A stretch of DNA of 64,000 nt from Caballeronia fortuita (GTDB taxonomy: Bacteria > Pseudomonadota > Gammaproteobacteria > Burkholderiales > Burkholderiaceae). The first letter of the stretch is position 1. Each line of letters opens with the position of its first letter. A program made the position numbers and the translations under genes. The stretch spans positions 124,001-188,000 of the forward strand of contig NZ_FCNX02000006.1 of NCBI RefSeq assembly GCF_001544835.2. The letters run 5' to 3'. Below, piece by piece: positions 26,885 through 35,501 of this stretch. The notes beneath the pieces were generated by a model. It was given only the letters and a program-made list of their open reading frames with translations, ran no database searches and was not told the origin of the DNA.

Positions 26885-28379
26885 GGAGACTGACTCCTTC
26901 GACGGATGCGATGAGTTCATGGTCCTGCCATCCGGCAGGAAATTCGGCGGCAATTGCGCCACGGAGCATGACGAGGACGCGGTCGCAGGTGCGCAGATCG
27001 TCGAGCTCGCCGGACACGACGAGCACCGCCTTGCCTTCCTCCCGCACGCGTTCGACGACGCCGAGCAGCGCTTCCTTCGATTTCACGTCGACGCCCGCCG
27101 TCGGATCGATGAGCACGAGCACGTCTGGATCGGTCGCGAGCGCGCGCGCCATCACGACCTTTTGCTGATTGCCGCCCGACAGACCCGACACTTCGTGTTC
27201 GGGTCCAAGTGTCTTGATGCCGAGCGCCGCGATCATGCGTCGCCCGAACGCGTTTTTCTCCGCGGGCGTTGCGATTCCGAAGCGGCCAAGTGTTCGCGCG
27301 ATGGTCATCGACGCGTTTTCCGCAACGGATTGCGACAGCACCAATCCCTCGCGATGCCGGTCCTTCGGCACGCAGCCGACGCCGTTCGCGAGCGCGGCGG
27401 GCACGTCGCCGGGCGGCAGCGCGCGGCCATCGATCTCGATCGTGCCGCTCGATTGCGCTTTCAATCCGGCAATCGCTTCCGCGACGCTCGTGCGGCCGCT
27501 CGTCGTTGCGCCCGTCAGGCCGATGACTTCGCCGCGCCGCAGTTTGAAGCTGACGCCGGCGTAGTCGTCGCCGCTGAGGTTCGACACGGACAGCGCGATC
27601 GATGCATCGGCGGGCAAAGGCGGGCGCGTCGCCGCATCGGTGACGGCGAGACCGCCCTGTTCGCCCGTCATCGCTTCGATCAGCTTGTCGCGCGGCAACG
27701 CCGACACCGGCGCGCTGACGATATGCCGCGCATCGCGCAATACGGTCACTGCCTGACAGATTTCGTACACCTCCTGCAAGTGATGGGAAATGAACAGGAA
27801 AGTGACACCTTCTGTCTGTAACTCTTCGATACGCCTGAAGAGACGCTTGATCTCCTCGCCGTCCAACTGTGCAGTCGGCTCGTCGAGGATGATGAAACGC
27901 GCACCGTACGACAGCGCCCGCGCGATCTCGACAAGTTGCCGCGCCTCGACGGTCAGATCGCCGGCGCGCGCGTCCTCGCGCACGTCGATCTTCCAGTGAT
28001 CGAGCAGCGCGCGGGCGTCGCGACGCATCGTGCGCCAGTCGATCACGCCGCCGCGCCGATGCTGCCGGTTGATGAACAGGTTCTCGGCGACTGACAACTC
28101 GCGGATGATCGTCGAGTGCTGATAGACGCACGCGACGCGCTCGCGCCATGCATCGCGGTCAGCGAGCGGCGGCGCGCTCTCGCCGCCGAAGCGGATCTCG
28201 CCGGCGTCGGGGCGGCGCAGGCCGGTGATCATCGAGACGAGTGTCGACTTGCCGGCGCCGTTGCGCCCGACGAGCGCATGCGACTCGCCGGGCAGCACGC
28301 GCATCGTGACGTCCGACAAGGCCGCCGTCGAACCGTAACGCTTGGTCAGCCCGAGCGCTTCCACCACGGGCGCGCTCAT
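26874..28379 (-). CDS. Sugar ABC transporter ATP-binding protein (RbsA type)
   Basis: The 501-residue protein contains two tandem ABC cassettes. The first has Walker A GRNGAGKST and ILDEPTAQLDGEE; its signature region is atypical (LTVEARQLVEIARAL). The second has a degenerate Walker A (GATTSGRTS) and a good signature, LSGGNQQKVVMARALA, as RbsA/MglA proteins do. The ATG at 28379 overlaps the binding-protein stop as ATGA. Energises uptake of the operon's sugar. Confidence 0.93.
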   Translation of the reverse strand: MSAPVVEALGLTKRYGSTAALSDVTMRVLPGESHALVGRNGAGKSTLVSMITGLRRPDAGEIRFGGESAPPLADRDAWRERVACVYQHSTIIRELSVAENLFINRQHRRGGVIDWRTMRRDARALLDHWKIDVREDARAGDLTVEARQLVEIARALSYGARFIILDEPTAQLDGEEIKRLFRRIEELQTEGVTFLFISHHLQEVYEICQAVTVLRDARHIVSAPVSALPRDKLIEAMTGEQGGLAVTDAATRPPLPADASIALSVSNLSGDDYAGVSFKLRRGEVIGLTGATTSGRTSVAEAIAGLKAQSSGTIEIDGRALPPGDVPAALANGVGCVPKDRHREGLVLSQSVAENASMTIARTLGRFGIATPAEKNAFGRRMIAALGIKTLGPEHEVSGLSGGNQQKVVMARALATDPDVLVLIDPTAGVDVKSKEALLGVVERVREEGKAVLVVSGELDDLRTCDRVLVMLRGAIAAEFPAGWQDHELIASVEGVSLHEA

Positions 28380-29377
28380 TTGAGGGAATTGCCCCAGAGA
28401 GACTTGTCGTCGACGTTGGCTTTCGTCACGAGCGGCGCGGGCAACTGATCTTCGAGGATGCCGGGCGCGCGCTGGACGATCGTGCTGCCGTGATCGGTCG
28501 GGCCGGGCTTGAACGTCTGTCCGGCAAGCGCGGCCTTGATATAGAAGAGGCCGTATTTCGCGTACAGATCGGCGGGCTGGGAAATGGTCGCGTCGATATC
28601 GCCGCGGCGGATCGCATCGTATTCCTGCGGAATGCCGTCGTTGCTCACGATCACGATGTGCTTCGGATCGCCCGCCTTCACGAGCAGTTGCTTGCGGCGC
28701 AGCGTTTGCAGCGTCGGCGACAGATAGACGCCGCCCGCCTGCATGTAGATCGCCTTCACGTCGGGATTTGCGGTCACCAGGCTGTCGAGCGCGGTCGCCG
28801 CGGCGTCGCCTTTCCATGCGGCCGGAATTTCGAGAAGGCTCAGCGATGGATATTTCTTGAGGCACGCGCGAAACGCTTCGGAGCGGTCGCGGCCGTTCAC
28901 CGAGGCGAGATCGCCCATGATCTGCACGACCTTGCCTGACTTGACGTGCTCTCCGATGTACTCGCACGACTTCGTGCCGTACGCGCGGTTGTCGGCGCGC
29001 ACGACCATCGCGACCTTGCCCTGCGTCGGCGCGACATCGACGGCGACGACCGGTACGCTCTTCGCCGACGACGCATCGAGCGCGCGGCTGATCGCGGCGG
29101 AATCGAGCGGCCCGACGACGATGCCCTTCGCGCCCAGGTTCAGCAGATTGTTCATGTCGGTGATCTGCTGCGCGGGATCGCCGTTCGAATTGACCGGCGC
29201 GAGGATGTCGAGGCCCATCTCTCTCGCGTACTTCGGCAGGTAGTTGTTGTACGACTGCCAGAACGGCGAAGTGAGCAACGGCAAGCCGAGTCCGACTTTG
29301 CCGCTCTCCGCGGCGTGGGCGAGGCCAATGGTGCCTGTTGCAGCGATGGCGAGGACGAGTGTCTTCATGAACGTCAT
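28376..29377 (-). CDS. Sugar ABC transporter substrate-binding protein
   Basis: This 333-residue periplasmic-binding-protein-like I family member starts with a Sec signal (MTFMKTLVLAIAATGTIGLA, cut after AHA). The mature protein has PLLTSPFWQSYNNYLPKYAR, LLNLGAKGIVVGPLDSAAIS and MGDLASVNGRDRSEAFRACL, all typical of ribose/galactose-type binding proteins. It is first in the operon and presumably binds L-fucose or a related deoxy-sugar. AGGAGA precedes the ATG at 29377; a second ATG nine bases later is possible. Confidence 0.9.
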   Translation of the reverse strand: MTFMKTLVLAIAATGTIGLAHAAESGKVGLGLPLLTSPFWQSYNNYLPKYAREMGLDILAPVNSNGDPAQQITDMNNLLNLGAKGIVVGPLDSAAISRALDASSAKSVPVVAVDVAPTQGKVAMVVRADNRAYGTKSCEYIGEHVKSGKVVQIMGDLASVNGRDRSEAFRACLKKYPSLSLLEIPAAWKGDAAATALDSLVTANPDVKAIYMQAGGVYLSPTLQTLRRKQLLVKAGDPKHIVIVSNDGIPQEYDAIRRGDIDATISQPADLYAKYGLFYIKAALAGQTFKPGPTDHGSTIVQRAPGILEDQLPAPLVTKANVDDKSLWGNSLK

Positions 29378-29448
29378 GCGTTTGTCTCCTGATGTGTTCT
29401 GTTCTTTGTGACTGCGACGCTGGGCTTCGGAAGACTGCCGATATATTG

Positions 29449-29472
29449 ATTCATCAGTGAATGTATTATTCA
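29449..29472. promoter_or_regulatory. TGAAT/ATTCA inverted-repeat cluster, candidate IclR operator
   Basis: Three five-base half-sites ATTCA (29449-29453), TGAAT (29458-29462) and ATTCA (29468-29472) alternate with near-helical spacing between the sugar operon start (29377) and the IclR gene (29576). The segment is AT-rich in a GC-rich genome. Such inverted repeats in the divergent promoter fit an IclR-type site controlling both directions. Confidence 0.45.
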
Positions 29473-29575
29473 TATACGCACCAATCGAAGTCAAGAACGT
29501 TGCGCGGTGTAGCCGTTGGTGATTTCCCTAGCCGTATTCGCCGACTGTCAGAAGGCTTAAACTCGGCGCCAACTC

Positions 29576-30373
29576 ATGAACCGACCCAGACTGCACATGG
29601 ATGTGGATGACAACGACGCCGACCGCTATCGCGCACCTGCGCTCGACAAAGGGCTGGACATTCTCGAATTGCTGTCCGAACAGAAATCGGGACTCACGCG
29701 GGCGGAGATCACGAAAATGCTCGGCAGAAATGCGAGCGAGATGTATCGGATGCTGGAGCGGCTCGTCGCGCGGCAGTACGTGGTGCGCTCGCCGGAAGGC
29801 GATCGGTATTCGCTGAGCCTCAAGCTGTATGCGCTCGCGCATCGTCATCCGCCGATGAACCGGCTCATCGCGGAGGCGCTTCCGACGATGCAGCGTTTCG
29901 CCGATGCGGCCGAACAATCGGTGCATCTGGTCGTCTACGATCGCGGCAATCTGCTCGTCATCGCGCAAGTGGATGGCCCGGGCACATGGGGAATTTCGGT
30001 GCGGCTGGGCTCGCGCGTCGGCTTGATCGATACGGGTTCGGGGCGCGTGATGCTCGCCTTTCAGACCGACGAGCAGCGCGAACACATGCTCACCGAACAC
30101 ACGAAGGTCAAGGGCGAAGTCGCGCTCGATCGCGCGGTGCTCGACGCGGATTATCGGCAGGTTCGCGAACTCGGCTATTCGAAGAAGGACAGCCAGCAGA
30201 CCTTCGGCGTGACGGACGTCACTTATCCGCTGCTCGGGCCGTCGGGCCAGGCGATCGCGGCGCTCACCTGTCCGTACATGCGGCGGATCGACGAATACGT
30301 CGCGCCGTCGATCGACGACGTCATGTCGCTGCTCAAAGACGCCGCCGCATCGCTTTCGATGATGCACGACTGA
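29576..30373 (+). CDS. IclR-family transcriptional regulator
   Basis: The 265-residue protein has an N-terminal winged helix (ALDKGLDILELLSEQKSGLT, then EITKMLGRNASEMYRMLERL) and the IclR effector domain (VDGPGTWGISVRLGSRVGLI, DTGSGRVMLAF, GVTDVTYPLLGPSGQAIAAL). It reads away from the sugar uptake and catabolic operon, with about 200 bases between starts, the standard arrangement for a local repressor or activator responding to the sugar or a pathway acid. Confidence 0.92.
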   Translation: MNRPRLHMDVDDNDADRYRAPALDKGLDILELLSEQKSGLTRAEITKMLGRNASEMYRMLERLVARQYVVRSPEGDRYSLSLKLYALAHRHPPMNRLIAEALPTMQRFADAAEQSVHLVVYDRGNLLVIAQVDGPGTWGISVRLGSRVGLIDTGSGRVMLAFQTDEQREHMLTEHTKVKGEVALDRAVLDADYRQVRELGYSKKDSQQTFGVTDVTYPLLGPSGQAIAALTCPYMRRIDEYVAPSIDDVMSLLKDAAASLSMMHD

Positions 30374-30465
30374 ACGGCGCACGCTGCGCGCGTTAGAATG
30401 GCGGCCCTCTCAAAATGACGGCGCGTCGCGAAGACGCGCCGCCGTCTCCAATCCGACGCATTCCG

Positions 30466-31011
30466 ATGGCGAAACTCCTTTCCGATACCGAATTCCTCCG
30501 CTTCACCGAACTGCAGCAAAAGCAGGCGAACTTCACGATCACGTCCGGCGAAGCCGATGAGTTGCGCGAGATCGTCGCGCGTGCGCAGAAGAAGCGTGAC
30601 GATCGCGCGGCCGCGATGCAGGCGATCGAAACGTATATCGCGCAATTCGACATTACGCCCGACGAGCTTTTTTCAGCCGAACAGATCGGCGACGCGGCGC
30701 GCACCTTCGGCCTGATTCCCGCCGCGAAAAAGGAACGCACATTGCCGCCGCAACTGACATACAACGGCAAGCCGTATCAGTGGACCTCGCGCGCGCTGCC
30801 CGACGACATCCGCGTGCCGCTGTTCGATGCGTTCACGTCGGGGCACTCGGTGAAGCCGTTCATCGCGACGCTGAAGGACAGCTCGCGCTGCGCGCTGACG
30901 ATCGCGCGCCTCGAAAAGGAAACGGGAAGTACGTACGCCGAAGCAATGCTCGAAGAGCTTTCGCTGTCGCGCGCCCAGATCGACGACGCGCTTGCCCGAC
31001 TCGCGGCTTAA
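30466..31011 (+). CDS. Unknown cytoplasmic protein of 181 residues
   Basis: The protein starts MAKLLSDTEFLRFTELQQKQ, with a charged helical N-terminal half (EADELREIVARAQKKRDDRA), then PPQLTYNGKPYQWTSRALPD and a C-terminal helical part. The YNGKPYQWTSR segment is mildly reminiscent of a short DNA-binding or beta-hairpin element, but I do not recognise a family. The chosen ATG at 30466 follows a GC-rich hairpin in the leader (30420-30447); a start 51 bases upstream would read through that hairpin. The gene converges on the acetyltransferase with a four-base overlap of stops. Confidence 0.65.
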   Translation: MAKLLSDTEFLRFTELQQKQANFTITSGEADELREIVARAQKKRDDRAAAMQAIETYIAQFDITPDELFSAEQIGDAARTFGLIPAAKKERTLPPQLTYNGKPYQWTSRALPDDIRVPLFDAFTSGHSVKPFIATLKDSSRCALTIARLEKETGSTYAEAMLEELSLSRAQIDDALARLAA

Positions 31012-33407
31012 TCCGCGTGCGGCTGTGACGGCGCATCGCACAGCCGCATTCTGAAACCGACGACGCCAGGGTCGTCGGTCTTCGTCAACTCGAAGCCGGT
31101 GTTACGCGCGAGCGCGATCATGCCGGCGTTCTCGCGCAACGCCTCGCCGACCATCCAGCGCGTGCCGCGCTGCCTCGCATAATCGATGATGCGCGACAGC
31201 AGCAGCGAGCCCAATCCCCTGCCCTTCATGTCCGAGCGTGCGGCGACGGCGAACTCGGCTGTTTCGTTATCCGGGTCGGCGATCGCGCGCGCGACACCGA
31301 GCGTCTCGCCCGTGCCCTCGCCGTTTGCCCGCGTGACGATCAGCGCCATCTCGCGGTCGTAGTCGATCTGCGTCATGCGGGCCAGTTGCGAATGGTCGAA
31401 GCTACGCACCGCGCCGAAGAATCGCAGACGCAAATCTTCGGCGGTGTTCGCGGCGACGAAGGCAGCGTGCGCTTCTTCGTCCTCGGGACGAATCGGCCGC
31501 ACGGTGACGCGCATCCCGCGCCAGTCGAGCGTCTCTTCAAGGCAACGCGGATACGGCACGATCGCAAGCGGCTTGCGATGCGCGCCCAGCGTGAGCTGCG
31601 GTTCATGAACGGCGACCGTATCGCGCGTCACGCGCAACGTCAGCCGCAACGCGACAATTTCCTCGATATAGCAAACCAGTTGCGATAACGCGGTGAGCGC
31701 GTTCAGCAGCGTCTCGGCGGGCAACTCGCGCGAACGCGGCGAGCGCATGACGAGATCGCGCGATAGCACCGGATTGAGCGGCGGCAATGCGAACTCGTGA
31801 AGTGCGTCTGCCAGGCCGAGCGCGCCTTCCGCTTTGAACTCGAAAACCGGCCCGAACACGCGATGGTTGAGCAGCCGCGTTTGGATCTCGACGGCATCGC
31901 TCGTGAGCGAGTCGGGCAGTCCGGGTTTCACCGAAATGCCGAAGCGAGCGAATATGCGCGCGGCACGTTCGCCGTTCAATTCGGCGATGCCGTTCGCGAG
32001 CGCGCCGCGAATCTCGGATTGCGCGGCGTCGATGTCCTCCGGAATATCGGCGGGAAGTCCGTCGGGCGTCTGCATCAGCAATTCGCGGCCTTGCCGGAAA
32101 TCGACGAGGCGTGCGAAGCCGCGCGCGAGCCGATGAGGCGTCGTGTGCACCGGAATGCCGTTGGCATGCAGTTCGTCGCGCGTCGCGGAATCGACGCAAC
32201 CGAAAAAGCAAGCAAGCAAGCCGCGATACGCATGGCGCCGTTCCGCGATCAGCGTGCGCGCAACTTCGGCGACGGGCGCGCTATGCGTCGGCGCGTGAAC
32301 GACGAACACGGTGCCGGTCTCGCGATGCGAGGCAAGTGCTTCGAGCGCGGCGCCGAAGTCGACGGGCGTGGCGTCGTCGCCGAGAAGAAGCGGATTGCCC
32401 GCGCGGGCGCGAGGCAGCGCGGCGGCGACTGCGTCGCGCGCGGCGGTCGGCCATTGCGCGAGGTCATCGCCGGCCGCGCCGAACGCATCTTGCGCGAGTG
32501 CGGCGACACCGCGATCGCTGGTGATGACGGTCGCAACATCGCTCGCCGCGACGCGGCCGATGCCGAGCGTTTCGATCTCGTCGAGCAGGTCGTCGAGTGA
32601 ATCGACGCGAACCAGGCCGGCGCGGCGAAAGGCTGCGCCATAGAGACGATCGAAGGGATCGTCGCGACCGGTGCGGAGCACGAGTACGGGCTTGTTTCGC
32701 GCGGCGGCGCGTGCGGCGGACATGAACTTGCGCGCCGATCGGACGGTTTCGATGGCCAGCAGAATCGCGCGCGTCGACGGATCGCTCGCAAGGAAGTCGA
32801 GGATGTCACCGGAATCGACATCGGCTTCATCGCCGAGCGCGACGATGCGCGAGAAACCGAGACCGCGCGCCCGAGCCCACCCCAACACGCCATTGGTCAA
32901 CGCGTTCGATCCGGATACCCACGCGACGCCGCCCGTTTTGACGCTGCAAGCGGGTGCACCAAGACAGGCGCCGATCGCAGGTGTGACAACGCCGAGACTG
33001 GCCGGTCCGATGATGCGAACGAGGTAAGGACGAGCGGCGGCGAGAGTACGAGTGGTCCAATCGTCCGGCTCGGAAATGGAGGCGTCTCCACGCTGATTCG
33101 CTTCGCCGACGATGACGACGGCTTTCGTGCCGCGTCGACCGAGGCGGTCGACCAGACCCGGCCACGTTTGCGGTCGAGTACACAACACGGCGACGTTTGG
33201 CGCTTCGGGTAGGGCATCGACGTCGCGGTACACCGGTTCGCCACCTAGTGATTCGTGCTTCGGATTGACCGGCCATAGCGATCCAGCGAAACCGGCGCAC
33301 TGGATTCGCGACCAAACCATTTCACCGATGCTGCCTGCACGCGACGACGCGCCGACGACTGCGATTGACTTCGGCGCAAACAGGACATCGAGATTGCGAA
33401 CGGTCAT
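31008..33407 (-). CDS. Pat/PatZ-like protein acetyltransferase (acyl-CoA synthetase-like + GNAT)
   Basis: The 799-residue protein joins an NDP-forming acyl-CoA synthetase-like region to a C-terminal GNAT. Residues 1-130 are CoA-binding (SIAVVGASSRAGSIGEMVWS), 140-280 succinyl-CoA-ligase-like (VSGSNALTNGVLGWARARGL, SRIVALGDEADVDSGDILDF), and about 625-795 the GNAT with acetyl-CoA loop RSDMKGRGLGSLLLSRIIDY. The loop after KPVLVLRTGR that holds the phospho-histidine in active synthetases is missing, so that part is probably a sensor. Family members acetylate lysines of acetyl-CoA synthetase and other enzymes. It is shorter than enteric Pat (about 886). Confidence 0.85.
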   Translation of the reverse strand: MTVRNLDVLFAPKSIAVVGASSRAGSIGEMVWSRIQCAGFAGSLWPVNPKHESLGGEPVYRDVDALPEAPNVAVLCTRPQTWPGLVDRLGRRGTKAVVIVGEANQRGDASISEPDDWTTRTLAAARPYLVRIIGPASLGVVTPAIGACLGAPACSVKTGGVAWVSGSNALTNGVLGWARARGLGFSRIVALGDEADVDSGDILDFLASDPSTRAILLAIETVRSARKFMSAARAAARNKPVLVLRTGRDDPFDRLYGAAFRRAGLVRVDSLDDLLDEIETLGIGRVAASDVATVITSDRGVAALAQDAFGAAGDDLAQWPTAARDAVAAALPRARAGNPLLLGDDATPVDFGAALEALASHRETGTVFVVHAPTHSAPVAEVARTLIAERRHAYRGLLACFFGCVDSATRDELHANGIPVHTTPHRLARGFARLVDFRQGRELLMQTPDGLPADIPEDIDAAQSEIRGALANGIAELNGERAARIFARFGISVKPGLPDSLTSDAVEIQTRLLNHRVFGPVFEFKAEGALGLADALHEFALPPLNPVLSRDLVMRSPRSRELPAETLLNALTALSQLVCYIEEIVALRLTLRVTRDTVAVHEPQLTLGAHRKPLAIVPYPRCLEETLDWRGMRVTVRPIRPEDEEAHAAFVAANTAEDLRLRFFGAVRSFDHSQLARMTQIDYDREMALIVTRANGEGTGETLGVARAIADPDNETAEFAVAARSDMKGRGLGSLLLSRIIDYARQRGTRWMVGEALRENAGMIALARNTGFELTKTDDPGVVGFRMRLCDAPSQPHAD

Positions 33408-33504
33408 GGCGGCTCCGGCACGCGCGTCGGTTTAGACAGCGCCTAGCATAGGCGATTTTGTTTTTGGAGTGATGACGCGTCGACGCTTGGATGGGCGCGC
33501 GGAA

Positions 33505-33520
33505 CTTTATGCGCATAAAG
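33505..33520. promoter_or_regulatory. parS site upstream of parA
   Basis: CTTTATGCGCATAAAG is a perfect 16-bp palindrome 149 bases before the parA start. The same core recurs at 34332, 43361 and 45359. A decayed copy, CTTTATGCGTAAAC, lies at 33554-33567. Location and repetition identify it as a ParB-binding site of a secondary chromosome; the core TTTATGCGCATAAA is like that known for Burkholderia chromosome 2. Confidence 0.9.
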
Positions 33521-33668
33521 CGGCACTCCTCATGTTGCGGCAACCGCCAACCACTTTATGCGTAAACCTAGACCGATCGGCTAACGCACATCATTTATTG
33601 TGCATGAACACTGGATAAATAAGTTCGCCAATGTAAAATTCGACAGACTTCTAAATTCGGAGCAAAAC

Positions 33669-34331
33669 GTGGCGGCGGAAATCATAGCGATCACGCAGCA
33701 GAAGGGCGGCGTCGGTAAAAGTACGATCGCGATGCATCTGGGCGCGGCCTTTCACGAGAAGAAAAAGCGCGTGCTCGTGGTCGATGCCGATGGACAGAAC
33801 ACCCTGATTCATTGGTCCAGCGCCGCATCGGATGAAGCGAGCGGGATACCGTTTCCCGTCGTCAATCTCTCCGAAGCGGGCGGACAGATCCATCGGGAGA
33901 TCAAGAAGTTCGTCAACGACTACGACGTCATCGTCGTGGATTGCCCGCCGTCGATCACTGAGAAGGTCTCCGGCGTCGTGCTTTTGGCAGCGAGCGTCGC
34001 GGTGATTCCTACGTCGTCATCGCCGGCGGACTATTGGTCGAGTGTCGGCTTAGTCAAGCTCGTCCAGCAAGCTCAAGTGATGAACGAAGACCTGCGAGCC
34101 GTGTTTCTTCTCAATAAGACCGAGGAGAAGCGCATGCTCACGCGCGAACTGAAAGTCGCACTCGAAGAACTTGGCTTCCCCTTACTGAAAACGCAAATTC
34201 CCACGCGCGAGTGCTACAAACAGGCGATGGCGCTCGGGCTGACTGTGCTCCAAATGAGCGATCGCGGATCGCGTCTCGCCGCGGCGGAGATTCGCGCGGT
34301 AGCAGACGAGATCATGGCCATGCTCCCCTGA
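33669..34331 (+). CDS. parA: Chromid partition ATPase ParA
   Basis: The 220-residue deviant-Walker ATPase has IIAITQQKGGVGKSTIAMHL (Walker A with the signature lysine), VDADGQNTL and VIVVDCPPSITEK. It is a small ParA without an N-terminal DNA-binding domain. I chose a GTG at 33669 because CGGAG lies six bases before it and translation then starts directly at the family N-terminus; an ATG at 33600 would add 23 residues and lacks an SD. It moves ParB-parS complexes along the nucleoid. The next gene is parB, with a parS site between them. Confidence 0.93.
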   Translation: MAAEIIAITQQKGGVGKSTIAMHLGAAFHEKKKRVLVVDADGQNTLIHWSSAASDEASGIPFPVVNLSEAGGQIHREIKKFVNDYDVIVVDCPPSITEKVSGVVLLAASVAVIPTSSSPADYWSSVGLVKLVQQAQVMNEDLRAVFLLNKTEEKRMLTRELKVALEELGFPLLKTQIPTRECYKQAMALGLTVLQMSDRGSRLAAAEIRAVADEIMAMLP

Positions 34332-34347
34332 CTTTATGCGCATAAAG
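34332..34347. promoter_or_regulatory. parS site between parA and parB
   Basis: CTTTATGCGCATAAAG starts at the base after the parA stop codon and ends eight bases before the parB ATG. It is identical to the upstream site, so ParB binding here could also repress its own translation or transcription. Confidence 0.92.
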
Positions 34348-34355
34348 GACCCTGA

Positions 34356-35420
34356 ATGAAACCGTCCCAACTTGCCAAGGGCTTCAAGGCTCGCCCCGAT
34401 TCGACCAGCAGCGAGAAGCGCACAGCGCTCGATCGTCTTAACGCCATCGACGGCATCGTAGATATTCAGCACGCGGGACAGACTGCGGCGAACGGCCGGT
34501 CGAGCGCTTTTGTTGCTGAAGAGCCGGGCGACATCAATGGCGCACCCGAGTCCGACGAATATCGGGCCTGGAGACGTGCGAATCGTTATACGACGGGACA
34601 AGTGATCGAACTGTCGTTGAAGGCGATCAAACCGAGCCCCTTCAACCCGCGCCATTTCTATCTGAAGACGTCGATTGCCGAACTGGCCGTCAACCTTGCG
34701 AAGCAGGGCCAACAGCAAGCGATTCATGTCATTCCCGATTATGAGAATCCGGGAACATTCTTCGTCAGCGATGGCGGGCGGCGTGTACGGGCTTTAAAGG
34801 AAGCGAACAAGGAGACGGTCAAGGCAGTGGTCGTCGATCTGCCGATCGGCATCGAGAGCTACAAACTCGGTTATGACCTGAACGTCCAGCGCGACTCGCA
34901 GACCGTGTTCGACAACGCCGTCGTCTGGCGACGCTTCCTCGACGAGCAGCATTTCCAGAGCCAGCGCGAACTGGCGGATCATCTCGGCCTCGACGAATCG
35001 ACGATCGCGGTGGCGTTGTCGATCGCGAAGCTGCCCGAGAACGTCATGCACGAGATGGTCGCGCGCCCCGATCGATTCGGCTCGAACATGGCGTATCAGA
35101 TCGCGCGCTATCACACTGCGCGCGGCAGCGACGCCACGTTGCGGCTCATCAACAAGATCACTGCCGACGATCTGAGCACGCGCCAGGTCGCCGACATCGT
35201 CAAGGGCCGCGCCAACGCCAACGAACCAGCGAAGACGCCGAGCCGGCAGCGCTATGCACAACGTCTGGAAATCAAGCTGGACGGCGTTTCAGTCGGCGAT
35301 CTGAAGTCGTATGGGGAAGATCGCATCGAATTGAGTTTGCGCGGGCTGTCGCGCGAGAAGCGCGATGAACTCCTGCATCAAATCGAAAAGATGCTGCAGG
35401 CCGCAGAAAACAAGCAGTGA
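34356..35420 (+). CDS. parB: Chromid partition protein ParB
   Basis: The 354-residue ParB has an N-terminal region ending at about 95, the ParB/Srx CTPase core (IKPSPFNPRHFYLKTSIAEL, then DGGRRVRALKEAN, a variant of GERRYRA), and a helix-turn-helix (QRELADHLGLDESTIAVALS) that reads parS. The C-terminal 90 residues form the dimer part. It starts eight bases after a parS site. It loads on the parS sites listed here and spreads, and parA segregates the complex. Confidence 0.95.
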   Translation: MKPSQLAKGFKARPDSTSSEKRTALDRLNAIDGIVDIQHAGQTAANGRSSAFVAEEPGDINGAPESDEYRAWRRANRYTTGQVIELSLKAIKPSPFNPRHFYLKTSIAELAVNLAKQGQQQAIHVIPDYENPGTFFVSDGGRRVRALKEANKETVKAVVVDLPIGIESYKLGYDLNVQRDSQTVFDNAVVWRRFLDEQHFQSQRELADHLGLDESTIAVALSIAKLPENVMHEMVARPDRFGSNMAYQIARYHTARGSDATLRLINKITADDLSTRQVADIVKGRANANEPAKTPSRQRYAQRLEIKLDGVSVGDLKSYGEDRIELSLRGLSREKRDELLHQIEKMLQAAENKQ

Positions 35421-35425
35421 TGTAT

Positions 35426-35473
35426 CAAGGGCCGCCGGAACGCTTCGGCGGTCCTTGAACTATGCGTTTTTTT
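35426..35473 (+). terminator. Rho-independent terminator after parB
   Basis: A 12-bp stem, CAAGGGCCGCCG (35426-35437) with CGGCGGTCCTTG (35446-35457), contains one G-T pair and an eight-base loop. A T7 run follows at 35467-35473, nine bases downstream. It separates parB from the convergent repA. Confidence 0.75.
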
Positions 35474-35501
35474 GAAAATCGCCGGGCTTTGCGGCTGCGG
35501 T

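Noticed and set aside
26277-27821. A 514-codon plus-strand frame opposite the ABC permease and ATPase genes
   Set aside because: It crosses two real minus-strand genes, is of low complexity and has no SD or family signature.
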